A stretch of 64,000 nt of DNA, taken from Spiroplasma endosymbiont of Lonchoptera lutea. GTDB taxonomy: Bacteria > Bacillota_I > Bacilli_A > Mycoplasmatales > Nriv7. Below the pieces are notes generated by a model. That model had not been told where the DNA came from and made no database searches. It worked only from the letters and a program-made list of their open reading frames with translations. The position numbers were made by a program, and so were the translations under genes. Each line of letters starts with the position of its first letter. Positions within the stretch are counted from its first letter, which is position 1. Where the stretch lies: NCBI RefSeq assembly GCF_964019715.1, contig NZ_OZ026463.1:186001-250000 (forward strand). The letters run 5' to 3'. Positions 44,979 through 58,148 of the stretch are shown in pieces.

Positions 44979-46004
44979 AATAATTGTATTAAATCTATTG
45001 GTCTTTTATAAGATAATGATTTTCTGGGTGTAGAATTAATTTGAAATGCTATAGAATTTAAGTCTTTTTGTTTATATGAAGATAAATCAGTAGATTTTGG
45101 TAAATATCTTCTTAAAATACCATTATTGTTCTCATTTAAACCTTTTTGACAAGGTTTTCCGGCATCTGCAAAATAAATTTTAACATTACAATTTTTTTCA
45201 ATTAATTTTCATTTACTAAATTCTTTACCACGATCAAAAGTAATAGTTTTAATTGTTCCTGGTATTAATTTTGAAATAAATTTTATTATACTTTGTGTAA
45301 TACTTTCTGCTTTCTGATTTTTAGTTTTCAAAGGAATTGTGGTTTTTGATCATATATCAGCTAAAGTAATAATAGAACTTTTATGATCTTTACCAACGAT
45401 AGTATTTCCCTCTAAATGGCCAAATTCTTGTATATTTTTAATATTTGGAATGATTAAATTTCTTTCATGAATAGATTTACAATTATTAATTCTGCCCCTA
45501 GTTTCTTTTTGTTTATGAGGTTTATTTTTGCCTTTTCTCAATAAATTTTTTTCATCAAAACCCATTTGATTTGTTTTAAACATGTTATATAAAGTTTTTG
45601 TTGAAATATTTTTTATTTTATTTTTCTTTAAAAAATCAGCAATTATATCAAGAGCATAATTTTTAGTAATTAACAAATGATTGATAGTATTAATTTCTGT
45701 TAAAGTTAAAATTATTAATTTTCTACCTGCATTTTGTTTATTTTTTTGAACTTGATTCAATATTTCTAATGGTAATAAGTTTTGATTTAATAATTTACAA
45801 ACTCTGTGTACAGTTGATTTACTATAATCAATTGCTTTTGCTATTTTACGAATAGAAAATCCATAACTTTTATATTCTTTTATTGCTATTATTGATTCAA
45901 TAGTCAGATACTTATACATTGTGCTAATTCCTTTCTTTTCTTAATTATAGAATTAACACAATTTGTTTTTTATATAAGTGTCCTTTTTAATTTTACATTT
46001 CAGG
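44944..46004 (-). mobile_element. IS30-family element F, complete ends, 1061 bp
   Basis: Both inverted ends present. Inserted in or recombined with IS30-H copy 3; the rest of H is not found on its right side. Confidence 0.92.
44975..45919 (-). CDS. IS30 transposase F, first catalytic Asp changed to Asn
   Basis: 314 aa. FGHLEGN replaces FGHLEGD, so D172 is Asn; D229 and E263 are kept. Additional changes R to Q (TNQMGF) and R to K before LNENNNG. Probably inactive. Confidence 0.9.
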
Positions 46005-46074
46005 ATTTAATTAAAATTATAACTTTTTATACCTAGAAAATAAACCCCATACTTATACAAATAAATAATATTCC

Positions 46075-46232
46075 ATTTTTGAACTTTTGAAAAAGAAATT
46101 ATAATTTATTTTAAGGACAATCTTGAATTATTAAAATTTATTTATGAAAAAACTGTTATATTAAGTGACACCAAATTTGAAAAACATAAGATTAAAGCTG
46201 TACAAAAATTATTGACAAAAACAAAAAATTAA
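46075..46232 (+). pseudogene. C-terminal gene remnant
   Basis: A plus-strand frame without start codon encodes about 50 Lys-rich residues (KDNLELLKFIYEKTVILSD) and ends at a stop near 46232. It is probably the end of a gene lost when IS30 F arrived. The rest of 46005-46369 shows no other gene. Confidence 0.4.
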
Positions 46233-46369
46233 ATAATAAATAAAAATTACAACATTTATGAATATCTTAGACTGAAAAATATAACCACAAAAGGCGAGCA
46301 ATAATTTTATCATTGATATAAGTTATTTTTCATCTAACTATTCTACATAAGGAGAAAGGAGGCAATAAA

Positions 46370-46462
46370 ATGAACAAGTGTAAAGACTGCAAATGTTCTT
46401 GTTCTGAGGGACATAATTGCAAAGACTGTAAGAAAGATAGTACTAGTAAACATAGTTGCTAA
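46370..46462 (+). CDS. Metallothionein-like Cys-rich peptide, 30 aa
   Basis: Behind a strong site AGGAGG. It contains seven Cys (positions 4, 7, 9, 11, 17, 20, 30) and two His in 30 residues, with the CxxCxCxC spacing of metallothioneins and no hydrophobic residues other than Met1. It should bind a soft metal such as Cu(I) or Zn(II). The gene stands alone between IS30 F and the rel terminator, with no metal transporter nearby. No similar peptide family comes to mind for mollicutes, so the call is by composition and ribosome site. Confidence 0.6.
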   Translation: MNKCKDCKCSCSEGHNCKDCKKDSTSKHSC

Positions 46463-46483
46463 CAAATTAAGACAATAAAATAA

Positions 46484-46530
46484 AAAAATAAGTCTCTAAC
46501 TAAATTCCTTTGTTAGAGACTTATTTTACT
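46484..46530. terminator. Bidirectional terminator between the Cys-rich ORF and rel
   Basis: AATAAGTCTCTAAC and GTTAGAGACTTATT form a perfect 14-base stem with an 11-base loop and A/T-rich tails on both sides. Serves both convergent genes. Confidence 0.85.
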
Positions 46531-46536
46531 ATATAT

Positions 46537-48762
46537 CTAGTTTTCCATTACAACCACATCGTACACATGGGGTATTTGTCGTAATGATGACAACAATTGT
46601 TGAAGCAGAACTTTGTTGGCAATTTTAATAACAAGATTAATACTGTATTTATTATCCGAACTTGTTTCAATATGAATTTGTTGAATCGAAGCATTTAAAT
46701 TAGCAAGAATATTGGTAATATTAGCCATTAAACCATCACGGTCGTAACAAATTACTTTAATATTACTATAATATTGATGGCGCTTAACGACATTTTCATT
46801 CCACCACACTTCCAAAAGTCGTCCTTGGCGTTCTTCTGGAAGAATATTATGGCAATTAACACGATGCACGCGAATCCCACCAAGTTTACTAACATATCCC
46901 GTAATTAGTTCTAACGGCACTGGCATACAACAATGAGCTAAAGTTGCTTTAATATTATCAGCACCTTTAACAATAATGTCATCTTTTAAGTTAATTTTTT
47001 CAACTTTTTTTTCTTGAACATGATTTAAATAAGTATTAGGACTAGTTTCATTACTTGCTAATAAAAGATTAATCGCATCATCAAGTTGATATTTCTTATT
47101 AGCAACATCTAAATAAAAATCTTCTAAAGTATGATATTTTAATTGCTTTAAGCGATGCATTAGATCTTTTTGGGAAACTAATTTTCATTTTAATTTCCGT
47201 TGCGTTAAAACATCATCAATCGTTTTTTTAACATTTTTAATTTTTTTAAGATTTTTAGATTCATTATCTTTATGAGTTTCATCAAATTCTTGTTCTTGTT
47301 TTTTTAAAAATCTTTTAATTTTATGCAATGCATAACTAGTTTTAGCAATAACTAGTCAGTCACGGGATGGTCGCATATTTTTACTAGTTTTAATTTCCAC
47401 AACATCACCAGATTTTAAAACAGTACTAACAGAAACATAGTTACCATTAATCTTACCACCCGTAGTTTTCTCACCAATATCAGTATGAACTTTATATGCA
47501 AAATCTAAAATTGTTGACCCAAAAGGCAAAGTAATAACTTTACCATTAGGAGTTAAAACATAAATTAAAGAAGTAAAAATATCACTCTTAACGGCTAACT
47601 CCATATTTGGTTTTTCATTATTTTCTAACTCTTCATTGTTAATATTTTCTAAATCTAAAATCCGATTAAAAATATCTAAGCGCTCATCAATATCAGCTTG
47701 GCGTTTTTTAGTATTATAGATTTCGCCCTCTTTGTATTTTCAATGCGATGCTGCTCCATAAGTTGCCTTTTCATCCATATCAACAGTTCGAATTTGAATC
47801 TCATAAATTGTTGCATCTTGAATAACTGTTGTATGTAATGACTGATATAAATTATATTTAGGCGTTGCAATATAGTCCTTAAATCTTCCTGGTAAAGGTG
47901 GAAATTGCTGATGCAAATAACCTAAAATCGTATAACATTCATCTATCGTATTAGTAATAATTCTTATCGCTAATAAATCATGAATATCTTCAAATTTACG
48001 CCCAAAATAATACATCTTACGATAAATTGAATAAATACTTTTGCTACGACCAGAAATTGTTGCTTTAATATTCTTACTATCTAATAATGACTTAATATTG
48101 TTAATCATTATGGCCATTAATGATTCTAAATGTTCTTTTTCCAAATCAACATTGCGAGAAATTCTTTTATATTCAACAGGATTTAAAATTGCAAAAGACA
48201 AGTCTTCTAAAAGACTTTTTACTTGTCGCATCCCTAACCGGTGCGCAATTGAAGAATAAACTTCTAAAGTTTCTTTCGCAATAACTTTTTGTTTTTCTGG
48301 TTCCAAATATTCAATTGTTTGGATATTATGTAAACGGTCTGCTAACTTAATAACAATAACACGAATATCGTGCGCCATACTTAAATATAACTTTCGCAAA
48401 TAATTAGATTTAATTTCACTACGATTCATTTTAGCAAAATAAGATACTTTCGTGACCGCTTCAACTAAAGTTGATATCTCAATACCAAACTCTTTATTCA
48501 AGTCTTCAAAAGTTGTCGGTGTGTCTTCTAACACATCATGTAATAAACCAGAAATTAATGTTGCTAAATCCATATGCCATGTTGCCAAATAATAAGTTGT
48601 TCATAAAGGATGATTAATATAAGGTTCACCACTTTTTCTTAACTGCTGATCATGCTTATTATAAGCATAGGCATATGCGCGTTTTATTTCCTCAATATCT
48701 TTTTCATTACTAATATAGGTTTTAACTTTATCTAAAACTTGTTTAAATGTTATCGATTTCAT
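46537..48762 (-). CDS. rel: Bifunctional (p)ppGpp synthetase/hydrolase (RSH)
   Basis: 741 aa, full length. The hydrolase domain has the HD pair at residues 75-76 (LLHDVLEDT). The synthetase has GRSKSIYSIYRKM and EDIHDLLAIRI, and the later EIQIRT. Then come a TGS domain (VLTPNGKVITLPFGSTILDFAY) and a C-terminal ACT domain (RDGLMANITNILANLN). Trp occurs as UGA in several places. Controls the stringent response. Starts 19 bases after apt, an order conserved in Firmicutes. Confidence 0.95.
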
Positions 48763-48781
48763 AATATCAAACTCACTTATT

Positions 48782-49294
48782 TTAATACTGAATTAAGCTT
48801 TCAATTTTTAAATTAGGAAATTGTTCGCGGGCTTTAAAACTAGTCAATTCAATAACAAATACTGCGGCAATAACCTCGCCTTGTAATTCTTCAATTAAAT
48901 TAATAATGGCATCAATCATACCACCGCTGGCTAGCAAATCATCAACAATAACAACTTTCATTCCGGGAACAATCGCATCCTTATGAATTGCTAAAGTACT
49001 TTTGTTATATTCTAATTCATAACTTTTATGAATAACTGCTCGCGGTAATTTATCTGACTTACGAATGGGAACAAATCCCAATCCCAATTCACTAGCAACC
49101 GGAGTTGCAAAAATAAATCCTCGGGCTTCGGGTGCTACAATAACATCCGGTTTAAATGATTTAACAATTTCTTCTAATTGCTTAACAACTTGTTTAAATG
49201 CTACACCATTAGCCAATAATGGTGTTATATCCTTAAATTGAATTCCTGGTTTTGGAAAATTAGGGACATCAATTATTAATTCTTTTAAATCCAT
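48782..49294 (-). CDS. apt: Adenine phosphoribosyltransferase
   Basis: 170 aa, full length. Adenine plus PRPP to AMP, a purine salvage step needed because mollicutes do not make purines. VVIVDDLLASGGM is the PRPP-binding motif, and EARGFIFATPVA and PNFPKPGIQFKDI are typical. Lies between secDF and rel. Confidence 0.96.
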   Translation of the reverse strand: MDLKELIIDVPNFPKPGIQFKDITPLLANGVAFKQVVKQLEEIVKSFKPDVIVAPEARGFIFATPVASELGLGFVPIRKSDKLPRAVIHKSYELEYNKSTLAIHKDAIVPGMKVVIVDDLLASGGMIDAIINLIEELQGEVIAAVFVIELTSFKAREQFPNLKIESLIQY

Positions 49295-49319
49295 TAACTA
49301 ACTCATCCTTCCAACATTA

Positions 49320-52151
49320 TTAATCATTAACACCGATAACAATTTGCTCATCAGGTCCAGTTAATGATTTATAAATTTTTTGCTTTTTATTTCGTAAAAG
49401 TTTTCCTTTAATGTTAGCAAAATATACTCATAATCATCGCAATAAAATTGTTGAAGAATAAATACCAATAACACTACCTAATAAAAGACCAAATGCTGCC
49501 CCAATATTTTGACCAATAACAAGTAACACCATTGACAATAACAAGACTAACGATAAAACAATTAAACTACTTTTTAAAGTCATTGTAAATCCCGTATTTA
49601 CCAAATCCGATAAATTACTCTTATTCATTTTCGTACTATCCAAACCAATTTTATTTTCCCGAACACGGTCAAAGATAATTATTTTATGAATAATAGCAAA
49701 GATAACTACTGCTAAAATAGCTGTAACAACTTCAATCGTTACTTCAAAACGACAAATAATTATCAAAGAACAAGTTAATAAAACATCATGAATAATTGTC
49801 AATATTAATGGTAGAATAAAACTTCAATCAAAACGAATAATTAAATAAATTAGAATAATCACCATAATAACTGCTAACACAATAACCCCATTAATGACAA
49901 CGCTACCACTAGTTTCATTTCATAAAGAACCATAACTAACATCATTAATTCTAATTTCAGATTGGAAATTATTTTCTGATAACCAAGTTTGTAAGGAGTT
50001 AACATATTTATTATCAATTAAGGAAGTTTTAATAACAATATTATATCCACGATCTTCCATCCGCCTAAATACTGCTAGCGAATAACTATCTGCTGAATAA
50101 TCGGTTTTAAATTTACTAATAATTTCATTTTTAGTTTCCTCAATTGCTTTTAGAAACGCCTCATCATCAGCACCATCATCATTCGTAATACTATGTCCAG
50201 AAGTTTGCACTTGAAAAATTGTTCCCCGCGTAAATTCTAAACTAGTACCCGGGCCCGCAGTTGTAACAACAATAACACCGCACGAAATAATAATCGTAGA
50301 AAGTAAAACTAATCATTTAAAACTTTTTTGATAACTAAATTTCTTAGAAAACTGTGTTATCCGATTAAAACCAAGCTTTTTAATAAGATAATGAATTTTT
50401 TGTTTTATAATTACAGAATTAGTCATTACTAAATCTTGACGGTTATTAATCCAGTTTAATGATAATAACGAATAATAAATTCCTCGGATTAAAACAATAC
50501 CAAAAATAAAAGCTCCTAAAATACTAATAATTAGCATAATCGCAAACGATTTAATAATACCGGTTCCAAATCAATAAATAAAGAAACTAATTATCAATGG
50601 CAAAACAGTCGTATCAAAAACTGTTGATATTGATTTTCGATTAGCATCTAAAAAAGATTGAATTAAAGATTTACCCCCATTAAACTCAGTTTTCATTCGT
50701 TCTAATAAAATAATACTACTACTTAAAGCAACCATCATACCTATCAGCATAGCAATAAACACTTCTCAGCCATAAATCCCTAATAAAACATTAAACACAA
50801 CCATTGTAACAACGACCATTGTTGCTAAAATAAGACCCAAAATAAGACCCAAAACACGATAAAATACTGCCAAAATAACTAATATTATTAACAAAATAAC
50901 ACTAACAGTAATAATCATCATCACCTTTGTGGCGTTACTAATTACGGTATCGGATACTGAATATGACTCAACTTGGTAGGCAATTCCTTTAATGCCGGCA
51001 CTAAAAATTTTAGCTAAACCAGCGGCTGCCTCTTCACCACTAATTTCAATAAAAGCAATATCACTTACTTTATCACTATTATTAGGTTTAAGCTGTAATG
51101 ATGAAGATGTAATTAAATACTTATTTTTATATTTTTTATTCATAACATCTTTAAATTCAGTATTAACAAGTTCTACTAAAAAAGGACGAAACGGATTTAA
51201 ATATTTTTGCTTATCATAAGTATCATCTTCATTATTAATATCAATTGTTAAATCACTATTTGGCGAATTCTTATTATAGCTAAGAACCTCATTAAAAGTA
51301 ACATCAGCGTTTTGAAAATAGTTATAAATATCAGAATCCGTATTAACACTTTGATCAGCTAAATTTACTTCTTTAACATCACCATTTTCACGATTACGAA
51401 CACTAGCCGCTAAGAGACTTCGCAGAGCATTTCTTAATTCTTGCGCTTCACCACCTTGCAAAGCTACCGCTTTAGCATTAATAAATTTTCTAAGTTTTAT
51501 CAAATCGTTATAATTGCTCCGCATCTCATCTAACATTTGCCCAAAATCTTGTCAAACATAAACTGACTTTTTATCTTGATATTTTAAAATCGCATTATAT
51601 AACTCTAAATTTTTAATTTTGAATTCAATTGATGGCTTATTTATTCCCGAAATTAAAGAATTTTTGATTGAACTACTATCAATAAAATCTTTTAAAACAA
51701 TTCTTTTACCATCCTTCTTTGCTGGTTTGTAAGTTTCACCTGTCCCTGTACCAACAAGTAAATCATCACCTTTATCATCTAAAAAGAAAATTGATCCGCT
51801 GCGTTCAACATCTCGTAAAAAATCAGCAATATTACCATAATTAGCTTGCGGAACGATAACATTTAAACGACTTTCCCCAATATTACTAGCAAAACGACTA
51901 ATATCCATTCGTTTTTTTCTTAAAGGATCAATTTTATCTTGCAAAGTATTAACAGCCTCATGACGATTTTTCGCATTTTCATAACTAACAATTGTTTGAT
52001 ATGCCCCACCAACTAACATTCCTGAACGAAAATTATTATCAACAAAAAAACTACCCGTAATTAAACCAGCAATAGTACTTAAAATTAAAATAATAAATAA
52101 ACCGAATTGAATTCAAAGGTTTCGTTGCGTTCCTTTAATATTATTTTTCAT
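49320..52151 (-). CDS. secDF: Protein translocase SecDF (fused)
   Basis: 943 aa in one code-4 frame. The N-terminal membrane helix is followed by a large extracellular domain and the SecD half (transmembrane block from about 51000 to 50570), then the SecF half with a second outside domain (SADSYSLAVFRRMEDRGYNI) and five helices. The fusion of SecD and SecF is known in Firmicutes. It uses the proton or ion gradient to help SecA-driven export, relevant for the lipoproteins and RIP here. 25 bases upstream of apt. Confidence 0.9.
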
Positions 52152-52163
52152 ATCTATACCTCA

Positions 52164-52439
52164 TTATTTCTTTTCAAACATTTCTTTAAAATCATCTAAT
52201 GATATTGTTTTATCAGTAATTAATTTATTATTAATATATTCAATAACAATATTTGGTTTAATATTAAATATATCATATGTTGCTTGTTGCAAACTAGTAG
52301 CTTGCCGTTTATGCAAAATCACTTCCAAATAATAAGTTGCCACATCAACGATTGACAACGAAGAAATTTCTAATTTCAATTCCATAGTTTTTAATTCTAA
52401 TAATTTAAGAACATAACTATACAAATAAGACTTTTCCAT
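52164..52439 (-). CDS. Small hypothetical protein, 91 aa
   Basis: Soluble, helical, Leu/Ile-rich, without recognised motif. ATG at 52439 chosen because AAGGTTGGA precedes it; a TTG at 52463 is possible. It ends 12 bases before secDF, so it is probably in the same transcript and has been retained next to it. Confidence 0.65.
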   Translation of the reverse strand: MEKSYLYSYVLKLLELKTMELKLEISSLSIVDVATYYLEVILHKRQATSLQQATYDIFNIKPNIVIEYINNKLITDKTISLDDFKEMFEKK

Positions 52440-52566
52440 TATTTTTTCCAACCTTATTGTCAAATCATTTATAATTATACAATATAATTTTTAAAAGTGA
52501 AAAAATAATTGTCGCTAACAACTATCGACAATGTTCTTCCATATTAGTAATATAATTTCCTTTTTT

Positions 52567-53304
52567 TTAATTATCATCTTCCACAAAGTTATAATAAATA
52601 TTTTGCACATCATCATCAGCTTCTAAGGAATTAATTAACTGTCAAAACTGTTCAATCGCAATTTCATTTTCTAAGGATACTGTTTTATTCGGTTGAAAAA
52701 TAATTTCACTAACATCAAAGGCAGTAACACCCTTAGATTCTAAAAAGGTTTTGGTTATTCAAAACCTATCAACAGTTGTCGTAATAATAAATGTTCCTTC
52801 ATCATTATTAACATCAATAGCCGCAATTTCTAAAGCTCATTCAAAAACTTCATCCACACTAACCATCTTATTAGTAAAAATTAATAGTCCCACCCGAGTA
52901 AAAAGATAACGAACACTGCCAGTAACGCCTAATGTTCCTTTAGCTTTATTAAAAATACTCCGAACATTAGTCGCTGTACGATTACGATTATCCGTTAAAC
53001 ATTCAACCATAACAGCAATATGTCCCGCAACAAAACCTTCATAAATAATTTCTTCATAATTAAGATTACTATTATTATCTTGACTAAATTTCTTTAAAGC
53101 ACGGTCAATATTTTCTTTAGGCATATTAACTGTTTTTGCTTTTTCAATGAGCAATCGCAATTGATTGTTAGTTTCAACATTAACCCCACCGTTTCTTACC
53201 GCAGTATTTAATTGGCGTAAAATTTTTTGAAAAATTTTACCACGAATTTTATCTTGGGCTGCTTTACGATGCTTAATATTTGCTCATTTTGAATGTCCTG
53301 CCAT
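52567..53304 (-). CDS. yebC: YebC/PmpR-family regulator
   Basis: 245 aa. Begins MAGHSKWANIKHRKAAQD, where Trp is UGA, and has the typical NVRSIFNKAKGTLGVTGSV region. YebC proteins act as transcription regulators or help ribosomes with difficult sequences. Ends in a very acidic tail. Stands alone, between the pdh terminator and the small gene upstream of secDF. Confidence 0.92.
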
Positions 53305-53337
53305 AATAATAATTCTCCTTTTCATTAAAATTTTAAA

Positions 53338-53371
53338 TTAAAAAAAGATAACAGTGTTATCTTTTTTTAAT
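53338..53371 (-). terminator. Terminator of the nox-lplA-pdhABCD operon
   Basis: AAAAGATAACA / TGTTATCTTTT stem with a 1-base loop and T-run on both strands, directly after pdhD. Confidence 0.85.
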
Positions 53372-53375
53372 TTAA

Positions 53376-54752
<1,377 letters not shown>

Positions 54753-54763
54753 TTATTTTCTCC

Positions 54764-56023
54764 TTAATATGAAATTAGCAATGAAGTTGGTGCTTCTAAT
54801 AATTTCTTTAAATGCAACATAAATCTTCCAGCATCAGCACCATCAATTATACGATGGTCAATTGATATTGATAACGGTAATAAATCATTAACAACAATAT
54901 TGCCACTGTCATCAACAACCGGTGTTTTTTTAATTGCCCCAATACCCAAAATCGCTGCTTCGGGATAATTAATAACTGGCGTTCCAAAATCTAAACCAAC
55001 AGAACCATAATTAGTAATCGTAAAAGTTCCATCTTTCATTTCCGAAGGAATTAATTTCTTATTTCTAACTCTGGCAACTAAGTCATTGTAAACAACAGCT
55101 AAATTAAAAATATCTTGTTGATCAGCATCTTTAATAACAGGAACAATTAATCCTGCATCAGTATCAGCAGCAATGCCAATATTATAATAATTATGATAAA
55201 CAATTTCTTCTGTTACTTCATCTAATCGGGCATTAATTATTGGAAATTCTTTTAAAGCCATCGTAACTGCCTTAATAAAAAATGGCATATAAGTTAATTT
55301 AAAATCAGGTTTAATAACTGTCGTTTTTAATTGTGCTCGTAATTGCACTAAAGCAGTAACATTTACTTGTGTCATTAAACTAGTATGCGGAATTGTAAAT
55401 ACTGAATTTTTCATTGCTTTAGAAATTGCTTTTCTGGTTGGTGTCATTTTTACCCGCTGTTCTGCTTGTGATGCTGGCTTTGAAGAAAAATCATCACCAC
55501 GAGATTGCATTGGTGGAACAACCGCTAACGGTTTTTTTGTTACTAATTTTGATGATTTAGCTTCACTAGATAAAGAATGCCCACCGACTAAATCTTGTTT
55601 TAATACTCTGCCGTTAGGACCTGTCCCCTTAATAGTTGTAATATCAATCCCTAATTCACGAGCCATTCTTCGTGCTAATGGTGTTGCTAATACTTTCTTA
55701 TTTGATTTTTCAGGATTAGTTTCCATCACATTTGATAAAACTTGTTTATTAATAATTTCTTCTGACTTATTAGATGAAGGAACATTATTACTAGGATTAC
55801 TACTAGCAAAGACATCACCGGCCTTAATAATATCGCCAATTGCAAAATTAATTTGACCAATTTTACCATCAAATTCAGCAACTATTGGTTGAGAAAGTTT
55901 ATCTGCTTCTAACTCAAATAAATCTTGACCTTTTTTAATATCATCGCCAACCTTAACATAAATTTGTGTTATTTGACCTTCATTAATATCACCATCAAGA
56001 CCTAAAAATTTAAATTCTATCAT
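54764..56023 (-). CDS. pdhC: Dihydrolipoamide acetyltransferase (E2)
   Basis: 419 aa. One lipoyl domain at residues 1-80 with the modified Lys42 (EADKLSQ), a Pro/Ser/Asn-rich linker, and a peripheral-subunit-binding domain (ATPLARRMARELGIDITTIKG). The catalytic domain ends SISIDHRIIDGADAGRF with the catalytic His and Asp. Transfers acetyl groups to CoA. Located between the E1-beta and E3 genes. Confidence 0.96.
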   Translation of the reverse strand: MIEFKFLGLDGDINEGQITQIYVKVGDDIKKGQDLFELEADKLSQPIVAEFDGKIGQINFAIGDIIKAGDVFASSNPSNNVPSSNKSEEIINKQVLSNVMETNPEKSNKKVLATPLARRMARELGIDITTIKGTGPNGRVLKQDLVGGHSLSSEAKSSKLVTKKPLAVVPPMQSRGDDFSSKPASQAEQRVKMTPTRKAISKAMKNSVFTIPHTSLMTQVNVTALVQLRAQLKTTVIKPDFKLTYMPFFIKAVTMALKEFPIINARLDEVTEEIVYHNYYNIGIAADTDAGLIVPVIKDADQQDIFNLAVVYNDLVARVRNKKLIPSEMKDGTFTITNYGSVGLDFGTPVINYPEAAILGIGAIKKTPVVDDSGNIVVNDLLPLSISIDHRIIDGADAGRFMLHLKKLLEAPTSLLISY

Positions 56024-56042
56024 ATCTCTACTCCTTTCTCAC

Positions 56043-57044
56043 TTAAGCTAAATATGTCATCATTGTTTTTACTTTATCAATAATTCTTTTTTCAGTAATT
56101 TTAAATCAATGTTCACCTTGATATAAAGGAACAGTCACATCATAACCTGTTAATCTCGCTGGCGGACATTGTAAATATTCAAAACATTTTTCATTAATTG
56201 TCGTAATAATTTCTGAAGATACTGAAAAAGATTTAACTGCTTCATGCACTACTAATATTCTTCCTGTCTTTTTAACAGAAGCAACAACTGTTGCCTCATC
56301 TCACGGATGAATTGTCATTAAATCAATTAATTCAATTTTCATTCCTTCTTGTTGCAATTTAGCAACAGCAGCTTCACAATCATAAACTAACGGTCCATAA
56401 GTAACAATTGTTAAATCAGGATTATCACTCGCTTCTCATTTAGTAATTTGTTTTGCCTTACCAATTTCAATTGTATAATGCCCATCAGCAACTTCTTCTT
56501 TGGGCGTATAATAATTTCTTAACGGTTCTAAAAATATTACGGGATCATCACATTCCACTGTAGCTAACATTAATCCTTTAACATCACTAGGTTTAGCCGG
56601 AATAACAACTTTAAAACCAGGCACATGTGCAAACATTGCTTCAATCGCTTCAGAATGATGTTCCAAACCTTTTAAACCTCACAAATTAACTGGCATTCGG
56701 ATAACCATTGGACAAGTAAATCTTCCTCTTGTACGATTACGAAACCGAGCTATATGGCAAAATAATTGTTGAAACGCCGGATAAGCAAACCCTTGAAACT
56801 GTAATTCTACAATCGGACGAAGTCCATTAAAAGCCATTCCAGCAGCAATTCCTACTAAACTAGCTTCAGCAATTGGCGCATTAAAACAACGATTTTCACC
56901 ATGTTTCTTTTGTAAACCTCTCGTTGCCCGAAAAACGCCACCAACAAAACCAACATCTTCACCATAAGTAACTATTGTCTTATCGCGTTCCATTGCAATG
57001 TCTAATGCATTAGTTAATGCTTGAATATTACTATATAGTGCCAT
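56043..57044 (-). CDS. pdhB: Pyruvate dehydrogenase E1 beta subunit
   Basis: 333 aa with Trp partly as UGA. VTYGEDVGFVGGVFRATRGL and the PVVEMQFQ-like IVELQFQGFAYPAFQQ segments are conserved. The C-terminal half is a transketolase-type domain. The ATG overlaps the pdhA stop (TAATG), showing translational coupling that keeps the subunits equal in number. Confidence 0.96.
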
Positions 57045-58132
57045 TAGTTATTACCTTCCTTTGCAAAATATGCTTGTGCTTCTGCTAATTGTTCTTCTAA
57101 TTGCGGTGTCATTTTTGCATATGTATATTGAAAAATATCTGCCAATTTTGTATCTTTTTTATTCATTGCACTATTAATTTCATTACGAATTAATACTTCA
57201 TTTTCAACATCTAATTGTTTTTGTTTGGTTTCATCTCATTTTTTATTAGCAATTAAATAATTTCTTAACCGGTCAAGCGGATCTTTTTTTAATCATTCAG
57301 CTTCTAATTGCGGATCATAATAATCTTTTTTAATATCCGATGCTGAATGAGCAAAACGCCGATAAGTAATTGCTTCAATAAAGGTTGGCCCTTCACCAGC
57401 TTTTGCACGAGCAATTGCTTTTTCAACCATTGCATAAACTGCAAAAAAATCATTGCCATCAACTTGCGCACTAGCAATCCCAACACCCACACCTCTAATT
57501 GCTAAAGATGCCGTTGCTGATGCTTTTTTTCGCGGTGTGGTTAATGACCACTGATTATTTTCCACCATAAAAATTACGGGTAATTTATGAATCGCAGCAA
57601 AGTTCATTGCTTCATAAACTTCACCTTCACTCGTTCCCCCATCACCAATCGTAGTAATAACAATACCATCACTTTGTTTAAACTTTTCAGCAAACGCAAT
57701 TCCGGTTGCATGGGAATATTGAGTCCCAATCGGAATATTAACTGGTAAGACATTAATATCTTCGGGAACTTTACTTCCTGCTTCATTTCCTAATCAATAC
57801 AAGTAAATATTTTCAATCGGAAAACCAGCTGTAATTCAAGCAGCATTATTACGATATGCCGGAACTAATCAATCAATTCCTTTTCGTAAATGAATCGCAT
57901 ACCCCACTTCGGTTGCTTCTTGTCCTGCTGATGCTAAAAAATTAAGATTTTTACCACCCTCACTAATTTCAGTTTGAATTTCTTCTTGTTTTCTTGATAA
58001 ACACATAAAACGATACGCTTTTAGTAATAATTCATCACTAATTTTTGGCATCAAATCAGGCTTAACAATTTCACTTTTTTCATTCATAATTTGAAATACT
58101 TCAAACTTCAAATCACTATAATCATTAAACAT
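57044..58132 (-). CDS. pdhA: Pyruvate dehydrogenase E1 alpha subunit
   Basis: 362 aa. Thiamine diphosphate-dependent decarboxylation of pyruvate. The TPP motif is GDGGTSEGEVYEAMNFAA, with VENNQWSLTTPR following, and the conserved R.AHSASD phosphorylation-loop region is present. Ends just before pdhB; preceded by lplA with a 16-base gap. Confidence 0.96.
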
Positions 58133-58148
58133 TTAAATAATTCCTTTC

